Part shown: positions 26,967 to 35,990 of the stretch, in pieces | How positions within the stretch are numbered: position 1 is the stretch's first letter | Layout: every line of letters begins with the position of its first letter | Source: Ruminiclostridium josui JCM 17888 | Lineage (GTDB): Bacteria > Bacillota > Clostridia > Acetivibrionales > DSM-1351 | DNA: 64,000 bases | Direction of reading: 5' to 3' | Assembly (NCBI RefSeq): GCF_000526495.1 | Contig: NZ_JAGE01000002.1 | Coordinates: forward strand, 372,001 to 436,000 | Translations under genes and position numbers: made by a program | The notes under the pieces: model-generated | Seen by the model: the letters and a program-made list of their open reading frames with translations, nothing else | Told to the model about the DNA's origin: nothing | Database searches by the model: none

Positions 26967-27449
26967 AATGCCTCCTTAAAAAATTAATGGACTTAAAAGC
27001 CTCCATTCCTTCTCATGTAAGCAAACAACCTTGCATGTGACACGAGGAACCAGCTAAAAAGCTGGCCTCAACCAGCCAAATCATGTAGACTTACCGGAAT
27101 GGAAAAATACTCTTTCATACGGGTAATCGGCCCGCCAAGGTCCGTCCCAGGAGGTGAAACACACACCTTCCAAGTCCGGAAGATATTATACATGATTGTC
27201 AAAGTTCAGGCCAACAAACGCTGGCATAATGGCTAAGATGTGAAGCCGGATGATGTGCTTGATGTTTGGAAAAGAATAAAATTTGAAGTGTTATGTTAAC
27301 TATGACTTTTAATGGGTCGAACAGTGGCTTTGGTCACTGATTTAATACAAAATAATTGTACAAGGAGGTGTCAAGTCCGTGTAATTTCTATGAAAGAAAT
27401 GCATATGTCTTTGGCGTTCTTGTATAGGATTTGGGACATGGACATATTT

Positions 27450-28952
27450 ATGCTTGAATCGAAGCCGTTTATTTATCCCTTCTGTACAGCGGGAGGATGT
27501 TATTTTTATGATGTTAATAAAAATAGAATTATTGGTGTGAGTAAAGAAACCTATAAGTATCTGGACGGAAAAACAAATGAACTCAATCCCGACGTTGAAC
27601 AAGAAATTAATACACTGATAAAAAAAGGTTATTTATCTGATAAAAAGTTAAAATATATATTACATCCTGCAAGTAAGAGTCTAGAATATATACTTGACAG
27701 TGCTTTGGAGAAAATAACCTTACAGGTAACACAACAATGCAATCTACGGTGTGAGTACTGTATATACTCTGGAGACACCGGAAATTACCGAAACAGATCT
27801 CATCAAAATAAGAGTATGAGCTTTGATATGGCAAGAAAAGGTATTGATTTTTTGATTGAACATTCCCAAGATTCAAACAGATTAAATATAGGGTTCTATG
27901 GCGGAGAACCTCTTTTAGAGTTTGAACTTATAAAGAAATGTGTAAAATATGCAAAAGAGCAAGCGGAAGGAAAAGAAATATCCTTTTCAATTACTACAAA
28001 TGCAACACTGCTTAGTGAAGATATTATCAAGTATTTATCTGAAAATGATATTATGCTTACTATTAGTTTAGATGGACCGAAGGAAATACATAATAAAAAC
28101 AGAAAGTTTGCTGGAAGTGGTGTAGGCTCCTTTGACAAAATAATGGAGAACTTAGAGATTCTAAAGGAGAGATACCCAGAGTATTTTAATAATATATTAT
28201 TTAATGTAGTAATAGACCCGACAGTGGATTTTAAATGCATATCTGAGTTCTTTGTTAACTATGATACTGTAAAAGATACCATTCAAATGGCGACATTGCC
28301 TTCTACAAATTATTCAAATAAGAATGTGACTATGAGCGATAATTTCCGTGCGGATTATAACTATGAATTTTTCAAAATTTTTTTAAGCAAACTAGGGCGG
28401 CTTGAAAAAAAGTATATAAGTAATTTTAACCTATCATATTTTGAAAGGTTGAAAAACACTTATTATGAAAAAAAAGCACTGACAACAGGTCTTCTTGATT
28501 ACGGACACCCAGGTGGACCTTGCATACCCGGACAAATGAGACTGTTTATGAATGTAGACGGTGTGTTTTATCCTTGTGAGAGAGTGAGCGAGACATCTGA
28601 AGTAATGAAAATAGGAACTGTAGAGAAGGGGTTTGATATAGAGAAATGCTTGAAAATCCTTAATATAGGCAAAATTACAGAGCAAAGCTGTATAAACTGC
28701 TGGGCTTTCAGATATTGCTCTCAATGTGCCGCTCTTGCAGACGACACAAAAGAGTTGACTTCAGAAAAAAGGCTGAAGCAATGCGTAAGTGCAAAAAGAG
28801 ATGTAGAAGAGCAAATGAAGGAATACTGTACATTATTGGAACTGGGATATGACTTTGAAGGTGAGGATTATCCTTTTATTCAAATTTCAAAAAACCAATG
28901 GGAGGCAAAAGAAAATGATACAGAAACAAAGATTGCTGGTATATCCCTTTGA
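27450..28952 (+). CDS. Cys-rich-peptide radical SAM maturase (CcpM-like)
   Basis: About 500 residues. The reading frame is open from 27312, but family members begin close to PFIYPFCTAGGCYFYDVNKN, so the start is placed at the ATG at 27450 (27438 is possible); neither has a strong ribosome site. The radical SAM motif is CNLRCEYC, followed by GFYGGEPLLEF. The C-terminal SPASM-like cysteines lie in GGPCIPGQMRLF, YPCERV and CINCWAFRYCSQCA, and bind auxiliary clusters. This matches the clostridial maturase found with the two genes that follow. Such enzymes modify a ribosomal Cys-rich peptide, often by thioether bonds. No precursor gene is visible nearby. The 148 bases before it hold an orphan AAGGAGG (27362) and may be an insertion scar. 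Confidence 0.82.
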   Translation: MLESKPFIYPFCTAGGCYFYDVNKNRIIGVSKETYKYLDGKTNELNPDVEQEINTLIKKGYLSDKKLKYILHPASKSLEYILDSALEKITLQVTQQCNLRCEYCIYSGDTGNYRNRSHQNKSMSFDMARKGIDFLIEHSQDSNRLNIGFYGGEPLLEFELIKKCVKYAKEQAEGKEISFSITTNATLLSEDIIKYLSENDIMLTISLDGPKEIHNKNRKFAGSGVGSFDKIMENLEILKERYPEYFNNILFNVVIDPTVDFKCISEFFVNYDTVKDTIQMATLPSTNYSNKNVTMSDNFRADYNYEFFKIFLSKLGRLEKKYISNFNLSYFERLKNTYYEKKALTTGLLDYGHPGGPCIPGQMRLFMNVDGVFYPCERVSETSEVMKIGTVEKGFDIEKCLKILNIGKITEQSCINCWAFRYCSQCAALADDTKELTSEKRLKQCVSAKRDVEEQMKEYCTLLELGYDFEGEDYPFIQISKNQWEAKENDTETKIAGISL

Positions 28953-30030
28953 TAATGATTTTTTGGCTACAATAAAGCATAATGAGCTTATAAGTGAATA
29001 TGAGATATCAAAATTAGTTTCTCCTAATGGATGGGGTTTTGTAGGCAAAGATGCAGGAAGCACAGGTAAGTGTAAAGAAACTGGAATAAAAGTAGAGGGA
29101 AATTTTAAAGAAGCTTTGGGTGATTGCGATGCTGTACTCTTTATTGATTCTCATTTGAAGCTGGATTTTGAAAAAATAGTTTATCCCAAAATGCTTGAAA
29201 CCATAAAAGAAAAGAAGAATATCCTGTGTGAAATAAAAGTTGAAGATAAAATAAAAAAGGAACTGGCAGAACTTGCTTCAAACAATGGGGTAAGTTGCGA
29301 TTTTCTAGGTGATAATGAAGTGTGGTCATCCCCAGAAAAAAGTGAAATATATAACGTAAATACACCAGTTATTTTCGTATTGGGAGTGTCCGAGAGGACA
29401 AGCAAATTTGAAATACAATTGGCTCTTAGAAAAAGGTTGATAAAGGAAGGCTATAAAGTTAGCCAAGTTGGGACAAAAAAATATTGTGAGCTTTTAGGCT
29501 TTCACTCCATGCCGAGTTTTATGTTTGGCAATAACTTATCGGAGCCAGAAAAGATAACCTTGTTCAATCATTATATTAAGAAAATGGAAAAGGAAGAGAA
29601 ACCAGACGTTATAATTATAGGGCTGCCTGGAGGGACAATGAAATTCAATAATAAGTATACATGCAATTATGGAATTACGTCCTATGAAATATCTCAGGCC
29701 ATTATTCCTGATGCTGCAATTTGCAGTGTCTTGTATGCAGATTATAAGCTTACATATTTTGAAAATATATTCAAATCGTTACAGTATAAATTAGGGTTTA
29801 AAGTAGATTGTTTCAATTTATCAAATTACCAATTTGACTTGGTAAGAACAGAATCATTCGGCCAAATGTGCTATACGCTGCTGGATTCAACGGCTGTTAT
29901 ACAAAAAATTGAAAATTTATCTGGGTTGGAAACACCTGTCTATAATATTCTTGATGAAGATCATGCCGATAAAATGTATAATTTCATATTGGATAAATTA
30001 AGCAGCTATGCAGAAGTATCAGCTTTTTAA
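28915..30030 (+). CDS. Peptide maturation system protein (TIGR04066-like)
   Basis: 371 residues. The ATG at 28915 has GGAGG nine bases before it and overlaps the maturase end by 38 bases. It opens RLLVYPFDNDFLATIKHNELI and later has VIIIGLPGGTMKFNNKYTCNYGITSYEIS. I recognise it as the partner protein found with clostridial Cys-rich peptide maturases and a carrier-like protein. Its biochemical role is not established as far as I know. Its last ~90 residues are duplicated in the remnant at 24915-25316. A GRDH-like or lipobox sequence is not present, so it should be cytoplasmic. Confidence 0.7.
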   Translation: MIQKQRLLVYPFDNDFLATIKHNELISEYEISKLVSPNGWGFVGKDAGSTGKCKETGIKVEGNFKEALGDCDAVLFIDSHLKLDFEKIVYPKMLETIKEKKNILCEIKVEDKIKKELAELASNNGVSCDFLGDNEVWSSPEKSEIYNVNTPVIFVLGVSERTSKFEIQLALRKRLIKEGYKVSQVGTKKYCELLGFHSMPSFMFGNNLSEPEKITLFNHYIKKMEKEEKPDVIIIGLPGGTMKFNNKYTCNYGITSYEISQAIIPDAAICSVLYADYKLTYFENIFKSLQYKLGFKVDCFNLSNYQFDLVRTESFGQMCYTLLDSTAVIQKIENLSGLETPVYNILDEDHADKMYNFILDKLSSYAEVSAF

Positions 30031-30042
30031 GGAGGGTAAAAT

Positions 30043-30300
30043 ATGGAGTATATAGAGAAAAGGCTAGATGACATATTTAAGAGAAGATTTGGAATAGAGA
30101 TGGGTCCCAATAAAGACAAGTTTAGAGATAAAAAACTATTAGGACAAGAATTTGGCATGCCTGCAAAGGATTTATTATATCTATTTTTTGATGTTGAAAA
30201 AGAATTTTCAATAAAAATTCCACAAGAAGCTGTTGTTTCTGGTGAATTTAGTACCTATAATGGTATTTGTCAAATTATAGATAATGAAATGAAAAGGTAA
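30043..30300 (+). CDS. Acyl-carrier-related protein of the peptide maturation system
   Basis: An 85-residue protein 12 bases after the previous gene, with a strong AAGGAGGG site. It has the helical pattern and size of a carrier protein (AKDLLYLFFDVEKEFSIKIPQEAVVSGEFSTYNGICQII), but the usual DSL serine is missing, so classical phosphopantetheine loading is doubtful. It belongs to the carrier-related family that travels with the radical SAM maturase. Its second half is repeated in the fused remnant at 24915-25316. Substrate presentation to the maturase is a guess. Confidence 0.75.
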   Translation: MEYIEKRLDDIFKRRFGIEMGPNKDKFRDKKLLGQEFGMPAKDLLYLFFDVEKEFSIKIPQEAVVSGEFSTYNGICQIIDNEMKR

Positions 30301-30362
30301 AGATAGAATAGAAGTAAATAGCACTGAATCTGACCTCAAAGTACATAAGAGGAGAACATATA

Positions 30363-31190
30363 ATGTATAATAATATAGTAATCAGGCGAGAAATACCTGC
30401 TGATTTCAAATCGGTAGAACATCTGACAATGAGGGCATTTTGGAATATTCATGGTCCGGGATGCAGTGAACATCTTCTTGTTAGAAAGATTAGAGAGTCA
30501 CAAGATTACTTACAGAATATAAGTCGAGTTGCTGAATTAAATGGAAAAGTAGTAGGGGCAATTTATTATACAAAGGCTAAAGTTGTTGAAGGTAACGCAG
30601 AGCATAGTGTAATTACATTTGGACCATTAGCAGTAGAACCAACTTTGCAGAATTCTGGTATCGGAAGAGCTTTGCTTGAAGAGACCATTAATTTAGCAAA
30701 AGAAGCAGGATATTCAGGGATTGTAATCACTGGAGAGCCTGAATATTATCCAAAAAGAGGTTTTGTGACTTGTGATAAGTTTGGGATTACTGATGCTGAA
30801 GGAAAAAATTTTGATGCATTAATGTGCTTTCCTCTTAATATGGAATTGTTTAATTCAGTTCATGGCAAATTCATAGAAAGTCCAGTATTTAAAGATTGTG
30901 AAAATATTGAGGAAATCCAGAAACTTGAGGCAGAGTTTCCGAAATATCGCAAGGTAAAAATCAAAGATGGTTTTTTGATGATTTTAGAAAAACGTTTTGG
31001 AGTCATTGAATCTGTAAACGAGGATGTTTTTTCAGTTAAGTTTTGGGAGTTATCAATTCCAGCAAAGCTTAGTAAAGACTTTAATAATGATTCTGTGAGA
31101 CCAAAAGTGGGAGATGATGTTCTCTTTATTTGGAAACAGGACGGTAAATCAGAGATTACTTCTGTATGTAAGAATATGTTGAGAGAATGA
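30363..31190 (+). CDS. GNAT N-acetyltransferase with C-terminal extra domain
   Basis: 275 residues. The N-terminal ~150 are a GNAT fold with the acetyl-CoA loop LQNSGIGRALLEETINLA and a V/IxFGPLAVEP strand, followed by GEPEYYPKRGF, as in YhbS-type acetyltransferases. The last ~85 residues (FLMILEKRFGVIESVNEDVFSV...) form a small extra domain of unknown role. It follows the maturation genes by 62 bases with an AGAGGAGAA site. It could acetylate the product or confer resistance, but orthologues are common alone, so a link is uncertain. Confidence 0.8.
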   Translation: MYNNIVIRREIPADFKSVEHLTMRAFWNIHGPGCSEHLLVRKIRESQDYLQNISRVAELNGKVVGAIYYTKAKVVEGNAEHSVITFGPLAVEPTLQNSGIGRALLEETINLAKEAGYSGIVITGEPEYYPKRGFVTCDKFGITDAEGKNFDALMCFPLNMELFNSVHGKFIESPVFKDCENIEEIQKLEAEFPKYRKVKIKDGFLMILEKRFGVIESVNEDVFSVKFWELSIPAKLSKDFNNDSVRPKVGDDVLFIWKQDGKSEITSVCKNMLRE

Positions 31191-31251
31191 TGACAGGAAT
31201 ATATAATAATGAAAGTAGTTAAAATACTATACAGAAATGAGTTGGGATAAT

Positions 31252-31755
31252 ATGGACTTTAAACTTCGTAAATGGACTTTAGATGATATAGATGATTTTT
31301 TCATAAATGTAAATGATAAAGAAATTACAGACAATCTAAGCGACTTATATCCTTTTCCTTATAATTATCAAAATGCAAGCAATAGTGTTTCTTTATTTGC
31401 AAATGCAGATGAATCTCAAATGCTAGTAAGAGCTATAGATATTAATGGTAAAGCAGTAGGTTCAATTGGCGTAACTATAAATAGCGGCGTATATAGAAAA
31501 AGTGGAGATATTGGTTATTGGATTGGCAAAGAATATTGGTCTAAAGGGATAATGACAAAAGCTGTAAAGCAAATTTGTGAAACAGCTTTTAATACTTATG
31601 ATATTATTCGTATATCGGCAGAAGTATTATCACATAATACCGGTTCTATAAAAGTTCTAGAAAAAGCAGGATTTAAACAAGAAGGACTGAAAAAAAAGAA
31701 CTTTTATAAAAATGGGATATTATATGACTCTTACATGTATGCATTAATAAGATAA
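31252..31755 (+). CDS. GNAT N-acetyltransferase (RimJ/RimL type)
   Basis: About 167 residues. The ATG at 31252 fits the family start (FKLRKWTLDDIDDFF); an in-frame ATG at 31237 is possible. GDIGYWIGKEYWSKGIMTKAVKQI is the acetyl-CoA loop, and NTGSIKVLEKAGFKQEG is the usual C-terminal motif of RimJ/RimL-like enzymes that acetylate N-termini or small amines. It reads toward the interrupted MFS gene. Nothing in the sequence identifies the substrate. Confidence 0.82.
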   Translation: MDFKLRKWTLDDIDDFFINVNDKEITDNLSDLYPFPYNYQNASNSVSLFANADESQMLVRAIDINGKAVGSIGVTINSGVYRKSGDIGYWIGKEYWSKGIMTKAVKQICETAFNTYDIIRISAEVLSHNTGSIKVLEKAGFKQEGLKKKNFYKNGILYDSYMYALIR

Positions 31756-31762
31756 CTTTTTC

Positions 31763-31976
31763 TTAATGTTTCTGTTTTTCCACTACTCTTTTTCCCCAGA
31801 ACAACCAATAGATTGGCAGTGAAATAAGAGATATTAATGCCGCTACATAATATAAAACATGATAGTCTGATACTGTAGCTATTGCACCGAGTATTGCCGG
31901 AGCAATTCCTACACCAATATCAGATAATGCCCAATAAGTTGAAACCGCAAAGGGGCGTCTTTCATCTGTGGACTGG
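31763..31976 (-). pseudogene. 3' part of an MFS transporter gene, cut by the IS21 element
   Basis: On the minus strand this encodes the last ~69 residues of a major facilitator (TDERRPFAVSTYWALSDIGVGIAP ... KQKH, then TAA at 31763-31765). Joined at the duplicated GACTGG to the 5' part at 34394-35394, it restores one uninterrupted frame of 402 codons with NRQSTDERR across the junction. The piece has no start of its own. Confidence 0.9.
31971..31976 (+). repeat. Target-site duplication, left copy (GACTGG)
   Basis: The same six bases occur at 34394-34399 on the other side of the IS21-family element. Confidence 0.85.
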
Positions 31977-32041
31977 TGTTAATGTCAATCAAAATTTAGG
32001 CCACTTACCGGAGTAAAATCAGGCCACCATTTCATAAAAAA

Positions 32042-32800
32042 TCAGTCATTATTTGCCTGCTTGGAAAGAGCCTGCTTAAACCTGTAGCTTTCACCATTGA
32101 TGTTCAGTATGTGTGCATTATGGGTCAGGCGGTCAAGCAGGGCAGCTGTCATTTGTTCATCGCCTAACACCTCCGTCCATTTTGGAAATTCTAAGTTTGT
32201 AGTTATGATCAGGCTGCCTCTCTCATATCGGGAGGAGCAGAACTGGAACAATAATTCAGCTCCGACTTTATTGAAGGGCACATAGCCCAATTCGTCAAGG
32301 ATCACTAATTGCGGCGCCAGCCATTGCTTTTCGAACTTGTTAAGACGATATTCCTGCTGTGCTGCAAGCAATTCATTTATCAAACCAGCTGCCGTATAGA
32401 ATTTGACCTTCATACCCTGCCGACAAGCCTCGTAACCGAGCGCAGTTGCAATATGGGTTTTCCCTACTCCGGAGTTGCCTATCAAAATGACATTTTCTCT
32501 TCTTCGGATATATTCTCCCTGCATGAGTTTCAATACCCGTGGTTTGTTCAAAGAAGGTATGGCAAGGAAGTCAAAGCTTTCAATCGTTTTGATTACGGGG
32601 AAGCCCGCTTGTCGTATCCCTCTCTGAATCCGGTTGTTCTCCCGCTGGTGTACTTCCTGCTCCAGCACACACAGCAGATATTCTTCATAATCCAGATTGT
32701 TGTCTGCGGCTTCTCTTGCCAGGGATTCATAGGTTTTTGCCACCTGAGGCATTTTTAGCTTCTTCAAGTAAGTTTCAATAAGCATTTTATTGACCGGCAT
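32042..32800 (-). CDS. istB: IS21-family helper ATPase IstB
   Basis: A 252-residue AAA+ transposition helper. Walker A is IGNSGVGKTHIATALG and Walker B is LVILDELGYVPF, followed by ITTNLEFPKWTEVLGD with the arginine-finger region. Its ATG overlaps the istA stop by one base (TAATG) behind AGGAGGTG, which couples translation. IstB assembles on target DNA and stimulates the IstA transposase. The gene appears intact. Confidence 0.95.
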   Translation of the reverse strand: MPVNKMLIETYLKKLKMPQVAKTYESLAREAADNNLDYEEYLLCVLEQEVHQRENNRIQRGIRQAGFPVIKTIESFDFLAIPSLNKPRVLKLMQGEYIRRRENVILIGNSGVGKTHIATALGYEACRQGMKVKFYTAAGLINELLAAQQEYRLNKFEKQWLAPQLVILDELGYVPFNKVGAELLFQFCSSRYERGSLIITTNLEFPKWTEVLGDEQMTAALLDRLTHNAHILNINGESYRFKQALSKQANND

Positions 32801-34284
32801 TATTGCCCACCTCCTGACATGAGAGCGCTGTATTTGCTGAGATCAGGAGGTATTACAACAACCTCGGGGATGCCCTGAAGCTTGTCTTTGCTGACAGGAG
32901 CCGTCTTAGGATTGCCTGAGACCAGCAGCTGTCCTAATATGTTAAATAAACCGTCATAACTGTATACATTGTATGCCATAGCTATTTCAATAGCTTCTGT
33001 CACCAGTGCCGTAGGGTAATCCCTGTGCAGCATAAGTATCTTTACGAATTCCCTGTTGCCTCTCGGACTTCTTGCATTTAAGCTTCGACGATACTGCTCA
33101 TAAACGGGTGCCAGCATCTGAGGTTTATATACTTTTGTGTTGCCCAGGGCGCGTGATTTTTGCAGCAGCAGTTCCAGATAGTGATCAAGCTTTATCTGCT
33201 CCTGGTATCGTCCGTATATCCTTGGATGGCTTGCTATCATTGTCCCTTTGTATAGTATTTTTACTTCATCTGCTGTAGCTTTAACAGTGACTTTCTCTCC
33301 CACATATATCGTGGGAACAGAGTATCGGTTAGTTTCAAACTGTACCATAGAATAGCGGTTGACCTTTGCTTCTTTATACCTCGCGCCATCAAACCTTACT
33401 GTCGGTAATGGCCTCAAAGCAGCCCTTTCCGCCTCCCATTTCGGATTACTTTCCAAAATCTTTATGCATTCGTTGTGCAGATATTCATTCAACTCCTCAA
33501 AGGAATCAACCTCAGGGTAGGGTACGAAGAACCTTCGCACAGCCTCTTTGCCTGCATTCTCCACACCGCCTTTATCGCTTCCCTTTGCTGGCCGGCAGAA
33601 TGAAGATTCATAAAGGTAATGGGTACGTAAGGCGATAAATTGCTCCTGTTCTTCTCTGTTGCTGCCTTCGAGTATCTTCTTCACTGCCGTTTTTAGATTG
33701 TCATATGCTATCTTGTATGGTACACCGTTCATAAACTCAAAGCATTTGATATGCCCATCAAAAAATGCTTCCTGTTTCTCAAAAGGGTATGCTCTTACGT
33801 AGAATCCGCCTGATCCTCTCAACTTCATTACAAACAAATGTGCCTTGGTTTCTTTGCCTTTCAGATAAAAGTATGCTTCTGTCCAGTCCACTTCTGCATA
33901 GGCCCCCAGTTCGAACTCCAATGGCAGGAAAGCTTCCTTTTGCTTTCTGTATTCCTTCCTCAGGTAATCCATTACAGTATTGTATCCGCCCAAGAAGCCT
34001 TCTTTTTTAAGTGTCTCAAATATTTTAGTCCCTGTGTGACGCTGCTTACGATGCCTTGTTTTATCGTCTTCTATTATTTGCTTGATCATTGGTATGTATG
34101 GGCCTAATACCGGATGGCTACGTTCTTTTGTCAACTTATATTTCGGCGGTTTTGGTTCATCCATGGAAATATATTTTGAGATCGTATCCCTGTGCATTCC
34201 AGTTCTGCGGCTTATTTCCCTGATACTTAGGTCTTCCATGAAGTACATTTTTCTGATATCCTCTAATTGTGCCATCTTAATCAT
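32800..34284 (-). CDS. istA: IS21-family transposase IstA
   Basis: A 494-residue transposase. An N-terminal helix-turn-helix (LSIREISRRTGMHRDTISKYI) binds the ends. The DDE core starts at AEVDWTEAYFYLKG; a second Asp lies in IAYDNLKTAVKK and the Glu in the KGGVENAGKEAVRRFFVP region. The C-terminal beta-rich domain follows. It seems intact. A start at MAQLEDIRKMYF, a few codons downstream, is also possible. It is the first gene of the element and is transcribed toward istB. Confidence 0.94.
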   Translation of the reverse strand: MIKMAQLEDIRKMYFMEDLSIREISRRTGMHRDTISKYISMDEPKPPKYKLTKERSHPVLGPYIPMIKQIIEDDKTRHRKQRHTGTKIFETLKKEGFLGGYNTVMDYLRKEYRKQKEAFLPLEFELGAYAEVDWTEAYFYLKGKETKAHLFVMKLRGSGGFYVRAYPFEKQEAFFDGHIKCFEFMNGVPYKIAYDNLKTAVKKILEGSNREEQEQFIALRTHYLYESSFCRPAKGSDKGGVENAGKEAVRRFFVPYPEVDSFEELNEYLHNECIKILESNPKWEAERAALRPLPTVRFDGARYKEAKVNRYSMVQFETNRYSVPTIYVGEKVTVKATADEVKILYKGTMIASHPRIYGRYQEQIKLDHYLELLLQKSRALGNTKVYKPQMLAPVYEQYRRSLNARSPRGNREFVKILMLHRDYPTALVTEAIEIAMAYNVYSYDGLFNILGQLLVSGNPKTAPVSKDKLQGIPEVVVIPPDLSKYSALMSGGGQ

Positions 34285-34393
34285 ATCCTTTCCTCCTGTA
34301 CGATGATGCTGTCAACATAATCATACAGGAAATTTGATTAAGGTGGCCTAATTTTTTACCGGTATGTGGTACAATTTTAGAGTAGCACTAACA

Positions 34394-35394
34394 GACTGGC
34401 GATTAACAATAACGTTAAGGGTAGAATTAAGTGTACCATAGCCAAGTGCTCCGAATAATGCACATATTACAATGGTAATCATACAAGGCTTCCAGGCTAT
34501 CAATGTGATTCCAACCACCTGTGCCAGAATACAAGGATAGCAAACTGCATTATCACCTAGCTTATCCTGTAGTTTGCCTGCCACAGGTCTTGATACGATA
34601 AGCATTGCAGCGTAAATCAGGAAGAAATATTTGAACTCATTTGTCAGATTGGTATATTGCGCATAAAGCCTGTAAAAAGACATAAGTGCCGCATATCCAA
34701 AGCAAAGACAGAATATGCACAATGAAATTGGAATTGCTTTTATTTCAATGAATCTATCAATACTAAATCTCTTTATGGTATTTGAATTTTGGGCTTGATC
34801 GTCTGTAGTTTTGACTTTCTGATACCATGGATCAAGATTCTTTGTATCTACCATAGACATAGATATAACAATAAAAAATGAGAAAATCATGGCAGCAGCA
34901 AAGCAGCCGTTTCCTCCAAAATTATCGTAAATCAGTCCGCCTACAAATGGGCCTATGGCTACTCCGAGAGATGTTGACATCATAAAGTATCCTGTTGCTT
35001 CTCCATATCTGCTCTTTGGAAGCCCTGACATAGCTATAATCATTATTGCATTCATTGTTGCACCAAAGCCAATACCGTGAATAAATCTTATAATGAGGAG
35101 CAAAACAACATTATTGGCGAAAATGTACAGACAGCTTGCAGTAAAATGAATTATTCCGAATATTATAACAATTTTCTTCCAGCCGTACTTTTCCATTGCG
35201 TTGCCGGAATACATTCTCGAGAATAATCCACCTACAACATATATTCCCGAAACAAGTCCTGCAATTGCTGCCGTTGCACCAAAGGCTGTAACATATTCCG
35301 TAATGGTTGACATCAATGTGTACATTACAAGTGCCAATGAAAACTGTGCTATAAATGTACATACAAAGTTTTTTGTAACAATTTTTTCATTCAT
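34394..35394 (-). pseudogene. 5' part of an MFS transporter gene, cut by the IS21 element
   Basis: Encodes the first ~333 residues of a 402-residue major facilitator with about ten helices (FVCTFIAQFSLALVMYTLMSTI; RFIHGIGFGATMNAIMIIAMSGLPKSRYGEATGYF is the loop/TM4-5 region). After NRQSV the frame runs into the insertion sequence and stops at 34348. The rest lies at 31763-31976. A divergent MarR-type regulator starts 141 bases away, so the intact gene was probably a MarR-controlled drug or metabolite exporter. A truncated protein without the last two helices is unlikely to work. Confidence 0.9.
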
Positions 35395-35421
35395 AATAGT
35401 GTTCCTCTATAAAATATATAT

Positions 35422-35450
35422 TTGACAATTGCTGAATATCATTTTATTAT
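35422..35450 (+). promoter_or_regulatory. Promoter of the MarR-type gene
   Basis: TTGACA at 35422-35427 and TATTAT at 35445-35450 with 17 bases between, in the divergent region shared with the MFS gene. Confidence 0.6.
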
Positions 35451-35535
35451 ATTCATAGCAAGGGATACATCGCATACGATTTATTATAGAACAGCCTAAG
35501 ATTCATGTCAATAATTCAAAAAGCGAGGAATAAAA

Positions 35536-35985
35536 GTGTCAAAGGAGCAAGAATATATAACTGCAAGTTTACTTGTTAAGCTTGGAAATGCTATATCATG
35601 GTATAAAAATCAAAACATGAAATCAATTGAATTAACAGCTTCACAAAGTGAGGCTATTCAGTATATTTTAAGAAATAAGGATTATAAGCGGATTACTGCC
35701 GCTGATTTGATGAGAAATCTTGAATTAGCGCAATCGACCATTGCGGGAATCATCCGCAGACTGGAGCAGAAGAACCTGATAAAATGTACTACAGCGCCGG
35801 ATGACAAAAGGCAAACCATAATATCTGTTACGCCACAATCCCTTAAACTAGAAGAACAGCTGCGAAAAACAGCTGTTGAAACAGAACACATTTTGCTATC
35901 AGGTATGTCAGAAAATGAACAGAAAGAATTTAATCGTCTTCTTCAAATAGCTTTGGAAAACATGAACAATATTCGAAACAAATAG
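35536..35985 (+). CDS. MarR-family transcriptional regulator
   Basis: 149 residues with a GTG start behind GCGAGGA. The winged helix is visible as ITAADLMRNLELAQSTIAGIIRRLEQKNLIKCTTAPDDKRQTIISVTPQ, with the conserved DDKR wing. It is divergent from the interrupted MFS transporter and probably represses it and itself, releasing DNA when a small ligand binds. With the transporter broken, its main target is gone. It ends 6 bases from the convergent response regulator. Confidence 0.88.
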   Translation: MSKEQEYITASLLVKLGNAISWYKNQNMKSIELTASQSEAIQYILRNKDYKRITAADLMRNLELAQSTIAGIIRRLEQKNLIKCTTAPDDKRQTIISVTPQSLKLEEQLRKTAVETEHILLSGMSENEQKEFNRLLQIALENMNNIRNK

Positions 35986-35990
35986 GTATT

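Larger units (their letters stand above)
25332..27291 (-). mobile_element. IS110-family insertion sequence with structured non-coding ends
   Basis: The transposase ORF is flanked by about 340 and 325 bases of structured non-coding DNA. A 10-bp direct repeat, TATGTTAACT, stands at 25322-25331 and 27292-27301 and is used here as the tentative boundary; IS110 elements do not normally make clear target duplications, so the true ends may differ. The side 5' of the transposase has hairpins at 27044-27069 (GAGG/CCAGCT stem) and 27150-27171 (GGAGGTG/CACCTTCC). The other side has nested inverted repeats at 25501-25625. Such ends encode the bridge RNA in this family. Confidence 0.65.
31977..34393 (-). 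mobile_element. IS21-family insertion sequence (2417 bp)
   Basis: The element starts TGTTAATGTCAATC and ends (reverse complement) TGTTAGTGCTACTC, so both ends begin TGTTA as expected for IS21 termini (5'-TG...CA-3'). A second, inner inverted repeat pair holds ACCGG plus AGGCCACC near both ends (about 32010-32033 and 34351-34374). It carries istA and istB and is flanked by the 6-bp duplication GACTGG. Removing the element and one duplicate restores the MFS gene exactly, so the insertion is recent. Confidence 0.92.

Noticed and set aside
27302-27449. Small precursor peptide in front of the radical SAM maturase
   Set aside because: The ORFs after AAGGAGG at 27362 are 19 codons or fewer, with a single Cys and no leader-like sequence.
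27312-27449. Extended N-terminus of the maturase from 27312
   Set aside because: The extra 46 residues do not resemble the family and cover what may be an insertion scar.
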